Assembly: GCA_902590365.1 (NCBI GenBank) | Contig: CACIWJ010000002.1 | Span: 1-62,524, forward strand | Length of the DNA stretch: 62,524 bases | Direction of reading: 5' to 3' | DNA from: an uncultured Pelagibacteraceae bacterium | GTDB lineage: Bacteria; Pseudomonadota; Alphaproteobacteria; Pelagibacterales; Pelagibacteraceae | In this document: positions 1-9,693 of the stretch, piece by piece | Numbering within the stretch: the first letter of the stretch is position 1 | Layout of the letters: every line of letters starts with the position of its first letter | Translations under genes and position numbers: made by a program | The notes under the pieces: generated by a model | What the model was told of the DNA's origin: nothing | The model's input: only the letters and a program-made list of their open reading frames with translations | The model's database searches: none

Positions 1-512
1 TTGAATATTTTATTAAGTCATTTAAAAAAAATATAGAAGTTTTTGATACACCATCTTATTTTAAAGATATTAATAAATATCATCAAATAATTCATGAAAC
101 TGATTTAGCTAATAATTTTAGTGAATATTATAAAAAAAATAAAAAAAAACTTTCAAATTATATGCAAAAAGCTATCGCTAATGGAAATAAATATTCCTCA
201 AAAGAATATGCTGAAGCAATCGATTTTATGAAAAGAAGTTATGAGTCTTACAAAGAGGTTTTTGAGGATTACCATGGAGTATTATCACCATCTAGCCCAG
301 GTGTTGCACCCAAAGGTTTAAAAAGTACAGGTACAGCTGAATTTAATAAATGTTGGTCTTTTATGGGAACACCTTGTATTTCTCTTCCTTTACTTCAAGG
401 TGAAAATAATTTACCTTTAGGTGTTCAGTTAATTGGTGATAAATATGACGATCTTAGATTTTTAGGGATTGCTAGGTGGCTGGAAAAAGAAAGCAAGGAA
501 TTCAATGAATAA
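1..512 (+). CDS. Amidase family protein, C-terminal part (truncated by window start)
   Basis: Open frame from base 3 reads EYFIKSFKKNIEVFDTPSYF...; C-terminal segment 'GTPCISLPLLQGENNLPLGVQLIGDKYDD' is typical of the amidase signature family. Confidence 0.8.
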   Translation, partial: EYFIKSFKKNIEVFDTPSYFKDINKYHQIIHETDLANNFSEYYKKNKKKLSNYMQKAIANGNKYSSKEYAEAIDFMKRSYESYKEVFEDYHGVLSPSSPGVAPKGLKSTGTAEFNKCWSFMGTPCISLPLLQGENNLPLGVQLIGDKYDDLRFLGIARWLEKESKEFNE

Positions 513-681
513 AATAACGACAATTATAGGTTTATCTTTTGCAATATTTTTTTTAGTTGGTCTTGCAACAACACTTACAAGATCAATGATGATTACGTTT
601 TGGGATGTTCTACCTGTTTATATATTGATGGGTATTGCAATCGTTATGATGGTGTACGAAGCTTTTTTTGATAAAAAATAG
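505..681 (+). CDS. Small membrane protein of unknown function
   Basis: Start more likely at internal ATG 505 (MNKITTIIGLSFAIFF...) than at 469; two hydrophobic segments; overlaps the amidase stop. Confidence 0.6.
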   Translation: MNKITTIIGLSFAIFFLVGLATTLTRSMMITFWDVLPVYILMGIAIVMMVYEAFFDKK

Positions 682-695
682 TCATTTTTTAATTA

Positions 696-1505
696 ATGAA
701 ATCTAGTAGTTTTTTTAATATTTTTTTAGTCTTACTAGTAGTATATTTTTTTATATTAATTTTTTTATTTTTTTACCAAAGAAAATTACTTTATCACCCT
801 GGTGAAAATAATTATTTAGATGATGCATCACTAAATCATAAGATCGAAAAAATATATATACCTTCTGATCAAAAATTAGTTGCGTGGCATTTTAAAAAAA
901 ATCCAAAATATAAAACATTGCTCTTTTTTCATGGAAATGCTGGTAAAATTGATAATAGAATTTATAAATTAAATGAACTTTCTAAGCTTGATTTAAATTA
1001 TTTAATTTTTGCATACAGAGGTTTTAGTGGAAATGATGGAAAACCAAGTGAAAAAGGATTGTACAAAGATGCAAGGGCAGTAAAATACTGGCTTAATTTA
1101 AACAATATAAAAGACAGCGAAATAATTTTATATGGAGAGTCACTCGGTACTGCAATTGCAGTTGATTTAGCTAAAGAATTTAATTTTTCTGGAATAATTT
1201 TAGAGTCACCATTTACATCGATGGTTAAGCTTGCTAAAAAATATTATCCTTATTTACCTGTTAAACTTATTTTAAAAGATAAATATGAAACAATAGGAAA
1301 ATTAGATCAAATTAATTCACCAATTTTAATTATGCATGGAGCGAAAGATACTATTGTTCCTTTTGAAATGGGTTTAAAAATTTATGAAATTGTAAATAGT
1401 CCTAAATATAAATACTTTAATGATAATGATGACCACATGATGGATTATAATGAAGATCTAGTTCAATCTATCAGAAATTTTATAAAAACTATTGATATTA
1501 ATTAA
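696..1505 (+). CDS. Alpha/beta hydrolase (BEM46-like)
   Basis: N-terminal TM helix, 'LLFFHGNAGKI', nucleophile 'YGESLG', 'LIMHGAKDTIVP'. Confidence 0.8.
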   Translation: MKSSSFFNIFLVLLVVYFFILIFLFFYQRKLLYHPGENNYLDDASLNHKIEKIYIPSDQKLVAWHFKKNPKYKTLLFFHGNAGKIDNRIYKLNELSKLDLNYLIFAYRGFSGNDGKPSEKGLYKDARAVKYWLNLNNIKDSEIILYGESLGTAIAVDLAKEFNFSGIILESPFTSMVKLAKKYYPYLPVKLILKDKYETIGKLDQINSPILIMHGAKDTIVPFEMGLKIYEIVNSPKYKYFNDNDDHMMDYNEDLVQSIRNFIKTIDIN

Positions 1506-2415
1506 ATTGAGTAAAAGCTTTTGCAAATTGTTCTGCTTTAAAAATTTCTAAGTCATCTTCTTTTTCGCCCAAACCCAAAGCAATAATTGGTAATTTATAT
1601 TTTTTTGCAATAGCAATTAAAATTCCACCTTTTGCAGTTCCATCTAGTTTAGTCATAATTAATCCTGTAATTGAAATTATCTTATTAAACTCTTCAACTT
1701 GATTAATTACATTTTGTCCAGAAGTTGCATCCAAAACTAATAATACTTCGTGAGGAGCATTAGGATCGATTTTTTTTGTTACATTTGCAATTTTTTTATA
1801 TTCTTCCATTAAATTTTTTTTATTTTGTAATCTTCCAGCAGTATCTATTAAGACATGTGTAAATTGTTTTTTTATAGCTTCATCAACAGCTTTATATGCA
1901 ACAGATGCAGGATCAGAACCTTGTGTTGATTTGATAATTTCTACATCTATTTTTTTAGCCCAATTTTCTAATTGCTCAATGGCTGCAGCTCTAAAAGTAT
2001 CTGATGCTGAAAAAATAACTTTGTTACCATTTGATTTTAATATTTTTCCTATTTTTCCTATTGTTGTAGTTTTTCCTACTCCATTCACTCCTGAAACAAG
2101 AATAGCATTCAAATCACTTTTATTTTTAAAGAAATTCTCATTTTCCAATGGTGACATTAAATTAATTATATAAGTTTTAAGAATTGAATTAATTTCATCA
2201 ACTTTATTTTTATTAGGATCAATTTTTTTTTCTGCAATTATATTTCTAATTTCTGCAGATGCTACGACACCTACATCAGACTGAATTAAAAAATCTTCAA
2301 TTTCATTAAGTGTCTTATCATCTATTTCTTTTTTTATAATTATTTCTTTAAGACCAGATGTAAAAGTAGAAGCACTTTTTTTAAAACCTAATTTAAATTT
2401 TTCAAAAATACCCAT
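1498..2415 (-). CDS. ftsY: Signal recognition particle receptor FtsY
   Basis: SRP GTPase motifs GVNGVGKTTTIGK, SASDTFRAAAIEQL, DTAGRL, TKLDGTAKGG; no long acidic A domain. Confidence 0.95.
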   Translation of the reverse strand: MGIFEKFKLGFKKSASTFTSGLKEIIIKKEIDDKTLNEIEDFLIQSDVGVVASAEIRNIIAEKKIDPNKNKVDEINSILKTYIINLMSPLENENFFKNKSDLNAILVSGVNGVGKTTTIGKIGKILKSNGNKVIFSASDTFRAAAIEQLENWAKKIDVEIIKSTQGSDPASVAYKAVDEAIKKQFTHVLIDTAGRLQNKKNLMEEYKKIANVTKKIDPNAPHEVLLVLDATSGQNVINQVEEFNKIISITGLIMTKLDGTAKGGILIAIAKKYKLPIIALGLGEKEDDLEIFKAEQFAKAFTQFN

Positions 2416-3239
2416 TAAATTTTAATTTTGATTTGATTTATACTAGAAACAGGCCCACTCATTGAAATATTTTCACTTTCATCTATGTATATTGATAGCT
2501 TTCCTAGTTCAAATTCTATTTGAGTTTTATTATTTACTTTACCATTAATTTTTGCAGCATAGGCAGTTGCACATGCTGCTGTCCCACAGGCTTTTGTTAG
2601 GCCAGCACCTCTCTCCCATACTTTAACTTTAATGTGATTCTCATCAATTATTTTTGCTAAAGTGACATTACATTTTTTAGGAAACAATTTATCATTTTCA
2701 ATTTCTGGTCCAATTTTTTCTAAATTAAAATCTTCTATATTATTAATAAAAAAAACAATATGTGGATTTCCAACATTTACTGCAGTGCCTCCAAAATGTT
2801 CTTTATTATTTTTATCAATAATTTTGTAATTTAAATTATTAGTATTAAGCTCTTTTATTAAAGGAATTTCATTCCATTTAGTTTTTGCTGAGCCAATTTT
2901 TGTTTCTACCAATTTTTCTCCTAAAATTTTTGACTCTAAATTTCCAGACTCAGTTTCTAGCATAATCTTATCTTTATTCATTTCTTTTGATAATAAATAA
3001 GCTACACATCTAGTTCCATTTCCACAGGCACCAGATGTACCTCCATCTGAATTATAAAATTCTATACCAGCATCTGTTTTTTCATTTTTTTTTATAAATA
3101 TAAGTTGATCACAGCCAATAAAGTTTCTATTACATATTTTTTTTATTTGATCATTTGTTAATTCAATATGATTATGTCTTTGATCAATGATTACAAAGTC
3201 ATTTCCTAGGCCGTCCATTTTAAAAGCTTTGAATTCCAT
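2415..3239 (-). CDS. dapF: Diaminopimelate epimerase
   Basis: 'MDGLGNDFVIID', 'SGACGNGTRC', 'ERGAGLTKACGTAACA'. Confidence 0.95.
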   Translation of the reverse strand: MEFKAFKMDGLGNDFVIIDQRHNHIELTNDQIKKICNRNFIGCDQLIFIKKNEKTDAGIEFYNSDGGTSGACGNGTRCVAYLLSKEMNKDKIMLETESGNLESKILGEKLVETKIGSAKTKWNEIPLIKELNTNNLNYKIIDKNNKEHFGGTAVNVGNPHIVFFINNIEDFNLEKIGPEIENDKLFPKKCNVTLAKIIDENHIKVKVWERGAGLTKACGTAACATAYAAKINGKVNNKTQIEFELGKLSIYIDESENISMSGPVSSINQIKIKI

Positions 3240-3291
3240 ATAATAATACTTAACTTATTTATTGACTTTTTGAAGCTCTATTATAGTTTAT

Positions 3292-3396
3292 CGCAGTTTC
3301 CGCAAAATAAGCAATTTGCGGTGTCTTTGGCAACAAAGAGATCGACACCAGTCAGCGAGGGTTCGCCCACTGGTGCGATGGCTGCTGGGTAAAAAT
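3292..3396 (+). ncRNA. ffh leader: candidate structured cis-regulatory RNA upstream of ffh (ffh motif described in Pelagibacter)
   Basis: GC-rich island in an AT-rich divergent intergenic region. Helices: CGCAAA/TTTGCG (3301-3306/3315-3320), GGTGTC/GACACC (3320-3325/3344-3349), CTTTG-GCAA-CAAAG GNRA hairpin (3325-3338), GGG-TTCG-CCC (3359-3368), CCAG(t)CAGC/GCTGCTGG (3348-3356/3381-3388). Position matches the ffh motif reported in Pelagibacter by comparative genomics. Confidence 0.8.
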
Positions 3397-4755
3397 ATGT
3401 TTGAAAATTTGGCAAATAAATTTGAAGAAGTTTTTTCTTCTCTAAAAAAAGCACCGTCACTTGACGAAAAGCAAGTTGATGAAGGACTAAGAGGTATTAG
3501 GCAAGCTCTTTTAGAAGGAGATGTTTCATTGGATGTTGCAAAACAATTCATTGAAAATGTTAAACCAAAAGTTTTAGGCCAAGAAATAATTAGGTCCACT
3601 TCACCAGGGCAAATGGTGGTTAAAATAGTTTATGATGAACTAGTAAAATTGCTTGGTGAAAAAAATGAAGATATAAATTTAAACGCAGTTCCACCAGTTC
3701 CTATGATGTTGGTTGGACTTCAAGGTTCTGGAAAAACAACTACAACTGCAAAATTAGCAAAGTTTTTAGAAAAAAACAAAAAAAAGAAAATTATGATGGT
3801 CAGTCTTGACGTCTATAGACCTGCTGCTCAGGAGCAGCTTAAATCACTTGGCGATCAAAATAATATTTTAACATTACCAATAATTGAAGGGCAATTGCCA
3901 GTGGATATTTGTAGAAGAGCAATTAGTGCAGCAAACCTTAATGGTGCAGAAATAATATTATTTGATACAGCAGGAAGAACTCAAATTGACCTTCAAATGA
4001 TGAGTGAAATTAAACAAATAGAAAATATAATTAAACCAGCTGAAACCTTTTTAGTAGCAGACTCTCTTACAGGTCAAGTTGCTGCAGAAGTAGCAAAAGA
4101 ATTTAAAAATACGGTTAATCTTTCAGGAATTATTTTGACTAGAGCTGATGGTGATGCAAGAGGTGGTGCCGCAGTAAGTATGAAGTATGTTTCAAATGTT
4201 CCTATAAAATTTTTAGGTATTGGAGAAAAAATTGATAATTTAGAAGTTTTTCACCCAGATAGAATAGCGAACAGAATTTTAGGAATGGGAGATATTGTAT
4301 CTCTCGTTGAAAAAGCATCTCAAGATTTAAGTGAAGAAAATTTAAAAAAAACTGAAGAAAATTTAAAAAAAGGTCAGTTTTCTTTAGAGGATTATTTATC
4401 GCAATTACGTCAAATGAAAAAAATGGGAGGAATTGAAGGTGTTATGTCTTTTTTACCAGGCGTATCGAAAATTAAATCACAAATGGAAAATTCAGGAATA
4501 GATGAAAAAATTATTACAGAAAATGAAGCTGTCATTCTATCTATGACAAAAAAAGAAAGAGAAAATCCAAAAATTATTGACGGCTCAAGAAAAAAAAGAA
4601 TTGCTAATGGCTCAGGTACAAATATTGCCACTATCAATAAATTGTTAAAACAATTTAAAATGATGTCTGAAATGATGAAAAAGATGTCGAAAGGAAATAT
4701 GAAAGGAATGGCAGACAAAGGAATTCCGCCAGAACTTTTTAATCAATTAAAATAA
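3397..4755 (+). CDS. ffh: Signal recognition particle protein Ffh (SRP54)
   Basis: Start at ATG 3397 (MFENLANKFEEVFSSLKK); GLQGSGKTTTTAKLA, DTAGRTQ, Met-rich M domain. The ORF-track start at 3316 lies in the RNA leader. Confidence 0.96.
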   Translation: MFENLANKFEEVFSSLKKAPSLDEKQVDEGLRGIRQALLEGDVSLDVAKQFIENVKPKVLGQEIIRSTSPGQMVVKIVYDELVKLLGEKNEDINLNAVPPVPMMLVGLQGSGKTTTTAKLAKFLEKNKKKKIMMVSLDVYRPAAQEQLKSLGDQNNILTLPIIEGQLPVDICRRAISAANLNGAEIILFDTAGRTQIDLQMMSEIKQIENIIKPAETFLVADSLTGQVAAEVAKEFKNTVNLSGIILTRADGDARGGAAVSMKYVSNVPIKFLGIGEKIDNLEVFHPDRIANRILGMGDIVSLVEKASQDLSEENLKKTEENLKKGQFSLEDYLSQLRQMKKMGGIEGVMSFLPGVSKIKSQMENSGIDEKIITENEAVILSMTKKERENPKIIDGSRKKRIANGSGTNIATINKLLKQFKMMSEMMKKMSKGNMKGMADKGIPPELFNQLK

Positions 4756-4768
4756 AAAAAGGAGAAAA

Positions 4769-5284
4769 ATGTTAAAACTGAGACTATCAATGGGAGGAAC
4801 AAAGAAAAGGCCAGTGTACAAAATAGTAGTGGCTGACAGTAGATTTGCAAGGGATGGAAGATTTATTGAAAAATTAGGTTTTTTTAATCCTCTATTACCA
4901 AAAGAAAAAAAAGAAAGAATTGGTTTGCAGCCAGAAAGAATTAAATATTGGCTAGGTCAAGGAGCACAACCAACGCTTCGTGTGGCAAGAATTCTTGGAG
5001 AAAATCAATTAATGCCGATGCCAGAAAAAGGAAATAATCCTTTAAAAGCTATTCCAAAAAAAGATAGGAAGAAAGAAGCTAAAGAGGAAGCTCCTAAGGC
5101 AGAAGAGAAAAAAGCAGATGCACCAAAAGAAGCTCCTAAGGCAGAAGAGAAAAAAGCAGATGCACCAAAAGAAGCTCCTAAGGCAGAAGAGAAAAAAGCA
5201 GATGCACCAAAAGAAGCTCCTAAGGCAGAAGAGAAAAAAGCAGATGCACCAAAAGAAGCTCCTAAGGCAGAAGAGAAAAAATAA
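4769..5284 (+). CDS. rpsP: 30S ribosomal protein bS16 with extended repetitive Lys/Ala/Glu/Pro tail
   Basis: 'MLKLRLSMGGTKKRPVYKIVVADSRFARDGRFIEKLGFFNP' N-terminal domain; SD 'aaggag' upstream. Confidence 0.96.
   Translation: MLKLRLSMGGTKKRPVYKIVVADSRFARDGRFIEKLGFFNPLLPKEKKERIGLQPERIKYWLGQGAQPTLRVARILGENQLMPMPEKGNNPLKAIPKKDRKKEAKEEAPKAEEKKADAPKEAPKAEEKKADAPKEAPKAEEKKADAPKEAPKAEEKKADAPKEAPKAEEKK
5090..5281 (+). repeat. 42-bp perfect tandem repeat (4 full copies plus 24 nt) in the 3' end of rpsP
   Basis: Unit gctcctaaggcagaagagaaaaaagcagatgcaccaaaagaa at 5090, 5132, 5174, 5216 and partial at 5258; encodes ([14 protein letters not shown])n. Confidence 0.97.
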
Positions 5285-5286
5285 AT

Positions 5287-5976
5287 ATGTTTGTTGCTAC
5301 TGTTTTCACTCTCTATCCAGATTTATTTCCAGGGCCTTTTAGTGAAGGCTTATATGGAAAGGCATTAGAAAAAAAAATATGGAATTTACAAAAAGTAAAC
5401 TTAAGAGATTATGCAGAAGACAAACATAAAACTGTTGATGATACGCCGTATGGTGGTGGATCAGGTATGTTAATTAAGCCAGATGTGATTGGCAATGCAT
5501 TGGATAAAAATACAAAAAAAGGTGAAAAAATAATATTTTTAACACCAAGAGGAAAAGTATTTAATCATGAATGTGCTAAAAAATTTTCGCAAGAAAAAAT
5601 CATAAATATAATTTGTGGACACTTTGAGGGAATTGATCAAAGAGTTATAGACTCAAGAAATATTGAGGAAATTAGTATTGGTGATTTTGTTTTATCTGGT
5701 GGTGAAACAGCATCTTACGTTTTCTTAGACGCGATTTTAAGATTAATTCCAGGAGTTATTGGTAATGAAAATTCAGTTGCAGAAGAAAGCTTTGAAAATG
5801 GACTTTTAGAGTATCCTCAATACACAAAACCTCAAATTTGGGAGAAAAAAAGTGTGCCCAATGTCCTTTTGTCAGGAGATCATGCTAAAATTAAAGACTG
5901 GCGTTTACTCCAATCTGAGGCTATAACACGCGACCGTAGGCCAGATTTATGGCAAAAATATAATAAAAAAAATTAA
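5287..5976 (+). CDS. trmD: tRNA (guanine-N1)-methyltransferase
   Basis: '[15 protein letters not shown]', '[17 protein letters not shown]', '[12 protein letters not shown]'. Confidence 0.96.
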   Translation: MFVATVFTLYPDLFPGPFSEGLYGKALEKKIWNLQKVNLRDYAEDKHKTVDDTPYGGGSGMLIKPDVIGNALDKNTKKGEKIIFLTPRGKVFNHECAKKFSQEKIINIICGHFEGIDQRVIDSRNIEEISIGDFVLSGGETASYVFLDAILRLIPGVIGNENSVAEESFENGLLEYPQYTKPQIWEKKSVPNVLLSGDHAKIKDWRLLQSEAITRDRRPDLWQKYNKKN

Positions 5977-5992
5977 TTTGACTAACTTAAAA

Positions 5993-6547
5993 ATGAAAAC
6001 AATTGAAGAAATTAATCAGGCTAATGTTAAAAAAATAGCTGCAGAAAAAAAACTGCCAAATTTTTCTACAGGAGATATTGTTAAAGTTGGCGTCAGAATC
6101 ACAGAAGGAAAAAGGGACAGAATTCAGTATTTTGAAGGAGTTTGTATTGCAAAAAAAAATAGAGATATCAATTCATCTTTTACGGTTAGAAAAATATCTT
6201 TTGGAGAGGGAGTTGAAAGAACATTTGCACTTTATAGTTCAATAGTTGACTCAATAAAGGTTATAAGATCAGGTAAAGTAAGAAAAGCTAAACTTTATTA
6301 TTTAAGAGATAGAACTGGTAAATCAGCAAGAATTGCTGAAAAAATAAAAAAGAAAATTGGTATTGAGATAGATACTAAACCAGAACAAGTTACTGAAGAA
6401 AATGTTGCTCCTCCTGTAGTAGAGAAAGCAACTACTGAAGCTCCAAAAGCTGAGGTTCCAAAAACTGAAGCTCCAAAAGCTGAGGTTCCAAAAACTGAAG
6501 CTCCAAAAGCTGAAGAAAAAAAAGAAAGTTCAAAAAAGAAAAAATAA
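5993..6547 (+). CDS. rplS: 50S ribosomal protein bL19 with repetitive tail
   Basis: '[29 protein letters not shown]...[18 protein letters not shown]'. Start probably ATG 5993; TTG 5978 also possible. Confidence 0.93.
   Translation: MKTIEEINQANVKKIAAEKKLPNFSTGDIVKVGVRITEGKRDRIQYFEGVCIAKKNRDINSSFTVRKISFGEGVERTFALYSSIVDSIKVIRSGKVRKAKLYYLRDRTGKSARIAEKIKKKIGIEIDTKPEQVTEENVAPPVVEKATTEAPKAEVPKTEAPKAEVPKTEAPKAEEKKESSKKKK
6440..6514 (+). repeat. 30-bp tandem repeat (2 full copies plus 15 nt, last base pairs degenerate) in rplS tail
   Basis: Unit gctccaaaagctgaggttccaaaaactgaa at 6440 and 6470, partial at 6500; encodes [10 protein letters not shown]. Confidence 0.92.
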
Positions 6548-6558
6548 TTTTTTTCTAA

Positions 6559-7962
6559 ATGCCTAAAACAATATACGATAAAATATGGAATGAACATCTT
6601 GTTCACCAACAAAACGATGGTACATCATTACTTTTTGTTGATAGACACTTAATTCACGAAGTTACAAGCCCACAAGCTTTTGAGGGTTTAAGAAATTCAA
6701 ACAGAAAAGTTAGACAACCAAAACTAACATTAGCTGTAGCAGATCACAATGTACCTACAACTGATAGATCTAAAGGAATTTCTGACAAGGAATCAAAACT
6801 ACAAGTAGATACATTAGAAAAAAATTGTAAAGAATTTGGAGTACAATTATTTGGTATGAATGATAAACGTCAAGGTATTGTTCATATAATTGGACCTGAA
6901 CAAGGATTTACTCAACCTGGAACAATTATAGTTTGTGGAGATAGTCATACAGCAACTCATGGAGCTTTTGGATCATTAGCCTTTGGTATTGGAACGTCAG
7001 AGGTTGAGCATGTATTAGCAACCCAAACATTAGTACAAAAAAAATCTAAAAATTTTAGAATTAATGTTAATGGAAAACTTTCTGTTGGAGTAACATCTAA
7101 AGATGTAATATTACAAATAATTGGGAAAATAGGAACAGCCGGCGGAACAGGATATGTAATTGAGTATGCTGGAAATGTAATATCTTCATTAAGTGTTGAG
7201 CAAAGAATGACAATTTGTAATATGACAATTGAAGGTGGTGCAAGAGCAGGTTTAATTCAGCCAGATGAAAAAATTTTTAAATATTTAAAAGATAAACCAA
7301 TGTCTCCTAAAAAAGATAATTGGGATAAAGCTATGGATTATTGGAGTAGTTTAAAATCTGATAGTGATGCAAATTTTGACAAGGAAATAACTTTAGATGG
7401 AAAAGATATATTGCCTATGGTTACATGGGGAACTTCACCGCAAGATGTTGTTTCTATTGATGGCAAAGTTCCAAATCCAAAATATGAGACAAATGAAGAT
7501 AAAAAAAATTCAATTGAAAGATCATTAAAGTATATGGGCTTAAAACCTGATACTGCTATTAAAGAAATAAAGATAGATAAAGTATTTATAGGAAGCTGTA
7601 CCAATGGAAGAATTGAGGATTTAAGAGATGCAGCTAAAATTCTAAAAAATAGAAAAGTAGCAAACCATGTTTATGCAATGGTTGTGCCTGGTTCTGGATT
7701 AGTTAAAGAACAAGCTGAACAAGAAGGATTAGATAAAATATTTAAAGATTCAGGTTTTGATTGGAGAGAACCAGGCTGTTCCATGTGTTTAGCGATGAAT
7801 GCAGATAAATTAAAACCTGAAGAAAGATGTGCATCGACCTCAAACAGAAATTTTGAAGGTCGTCAAGGAAGAGGCGGTAGAACACATTTAGTGAGCCCAG
7901 CAATGGCCGCAGCTGCGGCTATATCAGGAACATTAGACGATGTTAGAAAATACAGAAATTAA
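6559..7962 (+). CDS. leuC: 3-isopropylmalate dehydratase large subunit
   Basis: Aconitase family: '[33 protein letters not shown]', '[17 protein letters not shown]', '[10 protein letters not shown]'. Confidence 0.97.
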   Translation: MPKTIYDKIWNEHLVHQQNDGTSLLFVDRHLIHEVTSPQAFEGLRNSNRKVRQPKLTLAVADHNVPTTDRSKGISDKESKLQVDTLEKNCKEFGVQLFGMNDKRQGIVHIIGPEQGFTQPGTIIVCGDSHTATHGAFGSLAFGIGTSEVEHVLATQTLVQKKSKNFRINVNGKLSVGVTSKDVILQIIGKIGTAGGTGYVIEYAGNVISSLSVEQRMTICNMTIEGGARAGLIQPDEKIFKYLKDKPMSPKKDNWDKAMDYWSSLKSDSDANFDKEITLDGKDILPMVTWGTSPQDVVSIDGKVPNPKYETNEDKKNSIERSLKYMGLKPDTAIKEIKIDKVFIGSCTNGRIEDLRDAAKILKNRKVANHVYAMVVPGSGLVKEQAEQEGLDKIFKDSGFDWREPGCSMCLAMNADKLKPEERCASTSNRNFEGRQGRGGRTHLVSPAMAAAAAISGTLDDVRKYRN

Positions 7963-8568
7963 ATGAAAAAATTTACAACATTAAAGGGTATTCCAGCTTA
8001 TCTTCCAATTGTTAACGTTGATACAGATATGATAATTCCAAAACAATTTTTAAAAACAATAAAAAGAACTGGACTAGGAAAAAATCTTTTTTTTGAAATG
8101 AGATATGACGATAATGGAAAAAAAATTGAAGATTTTATATTAAATAAAGAACCATTTAATAAATCAAATATTTTAATAACAGGAAAAAATTTTGGTTGCG
8201 GATCTTCAAGAGAACATGCACCTTGGGCTCTTTTAGATTTTGGAATTACTTGTGTAATCAGCTCAAGTTATGCAGATATTTTTTATAATAATTGTTTTAA
8301 GAATGGAATTTTACCAATAACTATTTCTGAAGAAGAAATAAAAGAATTATCTAATTATTCTGTAAGAAAAGAGGAAATAAGTATAGTTTTAGAAGACCAA
8401 AAGATTCTTTTTGGAAATAAAGAAATAAAATTTGAAATTGATCAATTTAAAAAAAAATGTTTAATAGAAGGTTTAGATGATATTGCTTTATCTCTTGAGC
8501 AAAAAACAAAAATTGAGATTTTTGAAAAAGATTTAAAATCAAGTAAACCATGGATATTTAATGATTAA
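7963..8568 (+). CDS. leuD: 3-isopropylmalate dehydratase small subunit
   Basis: '[16 protein letters not shown]', '[15 protein letters not shown]'. Confidence 0.97.
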   Translation: MKKFTTLKGIPAYLPIVNVDTDMIIPKQFLKTIKRTGLGKNLFFEMRYDDNGKKIEDFILNKEPFNKSNILITGKNFGCGSSREHAPWALLDFGITCVISSSYADIFYNNCFKNGILPITISEEEIKELSNYSVRKEEISIVLEDQKILFGNKEIKFEIDQFKKKCLIEGLDDIALSLEQKTKIEIFEKDLKSSKPWIFND

Positions 8569-9667
8569 GGTAAAAAAAAGAAAAGTATTACTTTTACCTG
8601 GCGATGGAATTGGACCAGAAGTTATCCATGAGGTAAAAAAAGTTATTAAATGGTTTAATTCAAAACGATCCTTAGATTTTGAAATGGATGAAGATTTAGC
8701 AGGAGGTGCATCTTATGATAAACATGGAACTCCAATAACCGATGAAGTTTTTTATAAAGCTCTAGAAAGTGAAGTAGTAATGTTAGGTGCGGTTGGGGGG
8801 CCAAAATGGGATGGTCTTGAATTTTCAAAAAAACCAGAAAGAGCATTATTAAAACTTAGAAAAGAATTAAAGTTATTTGCAAACTTAAGACCAGCAATAT
8901 GTTTTAAACAATTAGTTGATGCATCAACTCTTAAACCAGAAATAGTTTCTGGTTTAGATATAATGATTGTTAGAGAACTTACAGGAGGAATATATTTTGG
9001 TGAACCTAGAGGGATTAAACCTATAGACAACGGAGAAAGAAAAGGAATTAACACTCATTCCTATACCAGTAGTGAGATAATAAGGGTAGCTAGAGTTGCT
9101 TTTGATTTAGCAAAAAAAAGATCAAATAAAGTTACATCATGTGAAAAATCAAATGTAATGGAAGCTGGCCAACTTTGGAAAGAAGAAGTTCAGGCATTAC
9201 ATGAGAAGGAATATAAGGAAGTAGAATTAAATCATATGCTTGCTGATAATTGTGCTATGCAGTTATTAAGAAATCCTAAGCAATTTGATGTAATTGTTAC
9301 TGATAATTTATTTGGTGATATTTTGTCGGATCAAGCATCCATGTTAACAGGTTCATTAGGTCTTTTACCCTCTGCATCACTTGGTGCAAAAAATAAAGAT
9401 GGTGAAATGAGAGCAATGTATGAACCTATACATGGCTCAGCTCCTGATATTGCTGGAAAAGGATTGGCGAACCCAATTGCAACAATTTTAAGTTTTGCTA
9501 TGGCGTTAAGATACTCTTTAGACCTGGATAAAGAAGCAGACGATTTGGAAAAGGCAGTACAAGATGTACTTAATGAAGGTCTAAGAACAAAGGATATAGC
9601 TGAAAAAGGGAAAAAAGAAGTATCTACCAAAGAAATGGGAGATGCGATTATTTCAAAATTGAAATAA
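8561..9667 (+). CDS. leuB: 3-isopropylmalate dehydrogenase
   Basis: '[12 protein letters not shown]', '[30 protein letters not shown]'. Confidence 0.96.
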   Translation: MIKVKKRKVLLLPGDGIGPEVIHEVKKVIKWFNSKRSLDFEMDEDLAGGASYDKHGTPITDEVFYKALESEVVMLGAVGGPKWDGLEFSKKPERALLKLRKELKLFANLRPAICFKQLVDASTLKPEIVSGLDIMIVRELTGGIYFGEPRGIKPIDNGERKGINTHSYTSSEIIRVARVAFDLAKKRSNKVTSCEKSNVMEAGQLWKEEVQALHEKEYKEVELNHMLADNCAMQLLRNPKQFDVIVTDNLFGDILSDQASMLTGSLGLLPSASLGAKNKDGEMRAMYEPIHGSAPDIAGKGLANPIATILSFAMALRYSLDLDKEADDLEKAVQDVLNEGLRTKDIAEKGKKEVSTKEMGDAIISKLK

Positions 9668-9693
9668 TTATATAATTCAAATAAAATAAAATT

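Noticed and set aside
3262-3287. TTGACT...TATAGT as a promoter for the ffh RNA
   Set aside because: Spacer is only 14 nt; a promoter is probably present but this exact pairing is not well supported.
3316-3396. N-terminal extension MRCLWQQRDRHQSARVRPLVRWLLGKN of Ffh from the ORF track
   Set aside because: It translates the structured RNA leader; the real Ffh N-terminus MFENLANKF starts at 3397.
3288-3599. 103-aa antisense ORF over the ffh leader and 5' end
   Set aside because: Antisense to a strong CDS and a structured RNA; no recognizable domain.
5090-5281. Direct-repeat array considered as CRISPR
   Set aside because: Repeats are contiguous with no spacers, in frame inside rpsP, and no cas genes are nearby.
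5118-5342. 74-aa ORF MHQKKLLRQKRKKQ... in the +1 frame of the rpsP repeat
   Set aside because: Alternate-frame reading of the tandem repeat; the rpsP and trmD frames fully explain the region.
6298-6612. Antisense ORF with repetitive [15 protein letters not shown] sequence
   Set aside because: Reverse-strand shadow of the rplS repeat; likely spurious.
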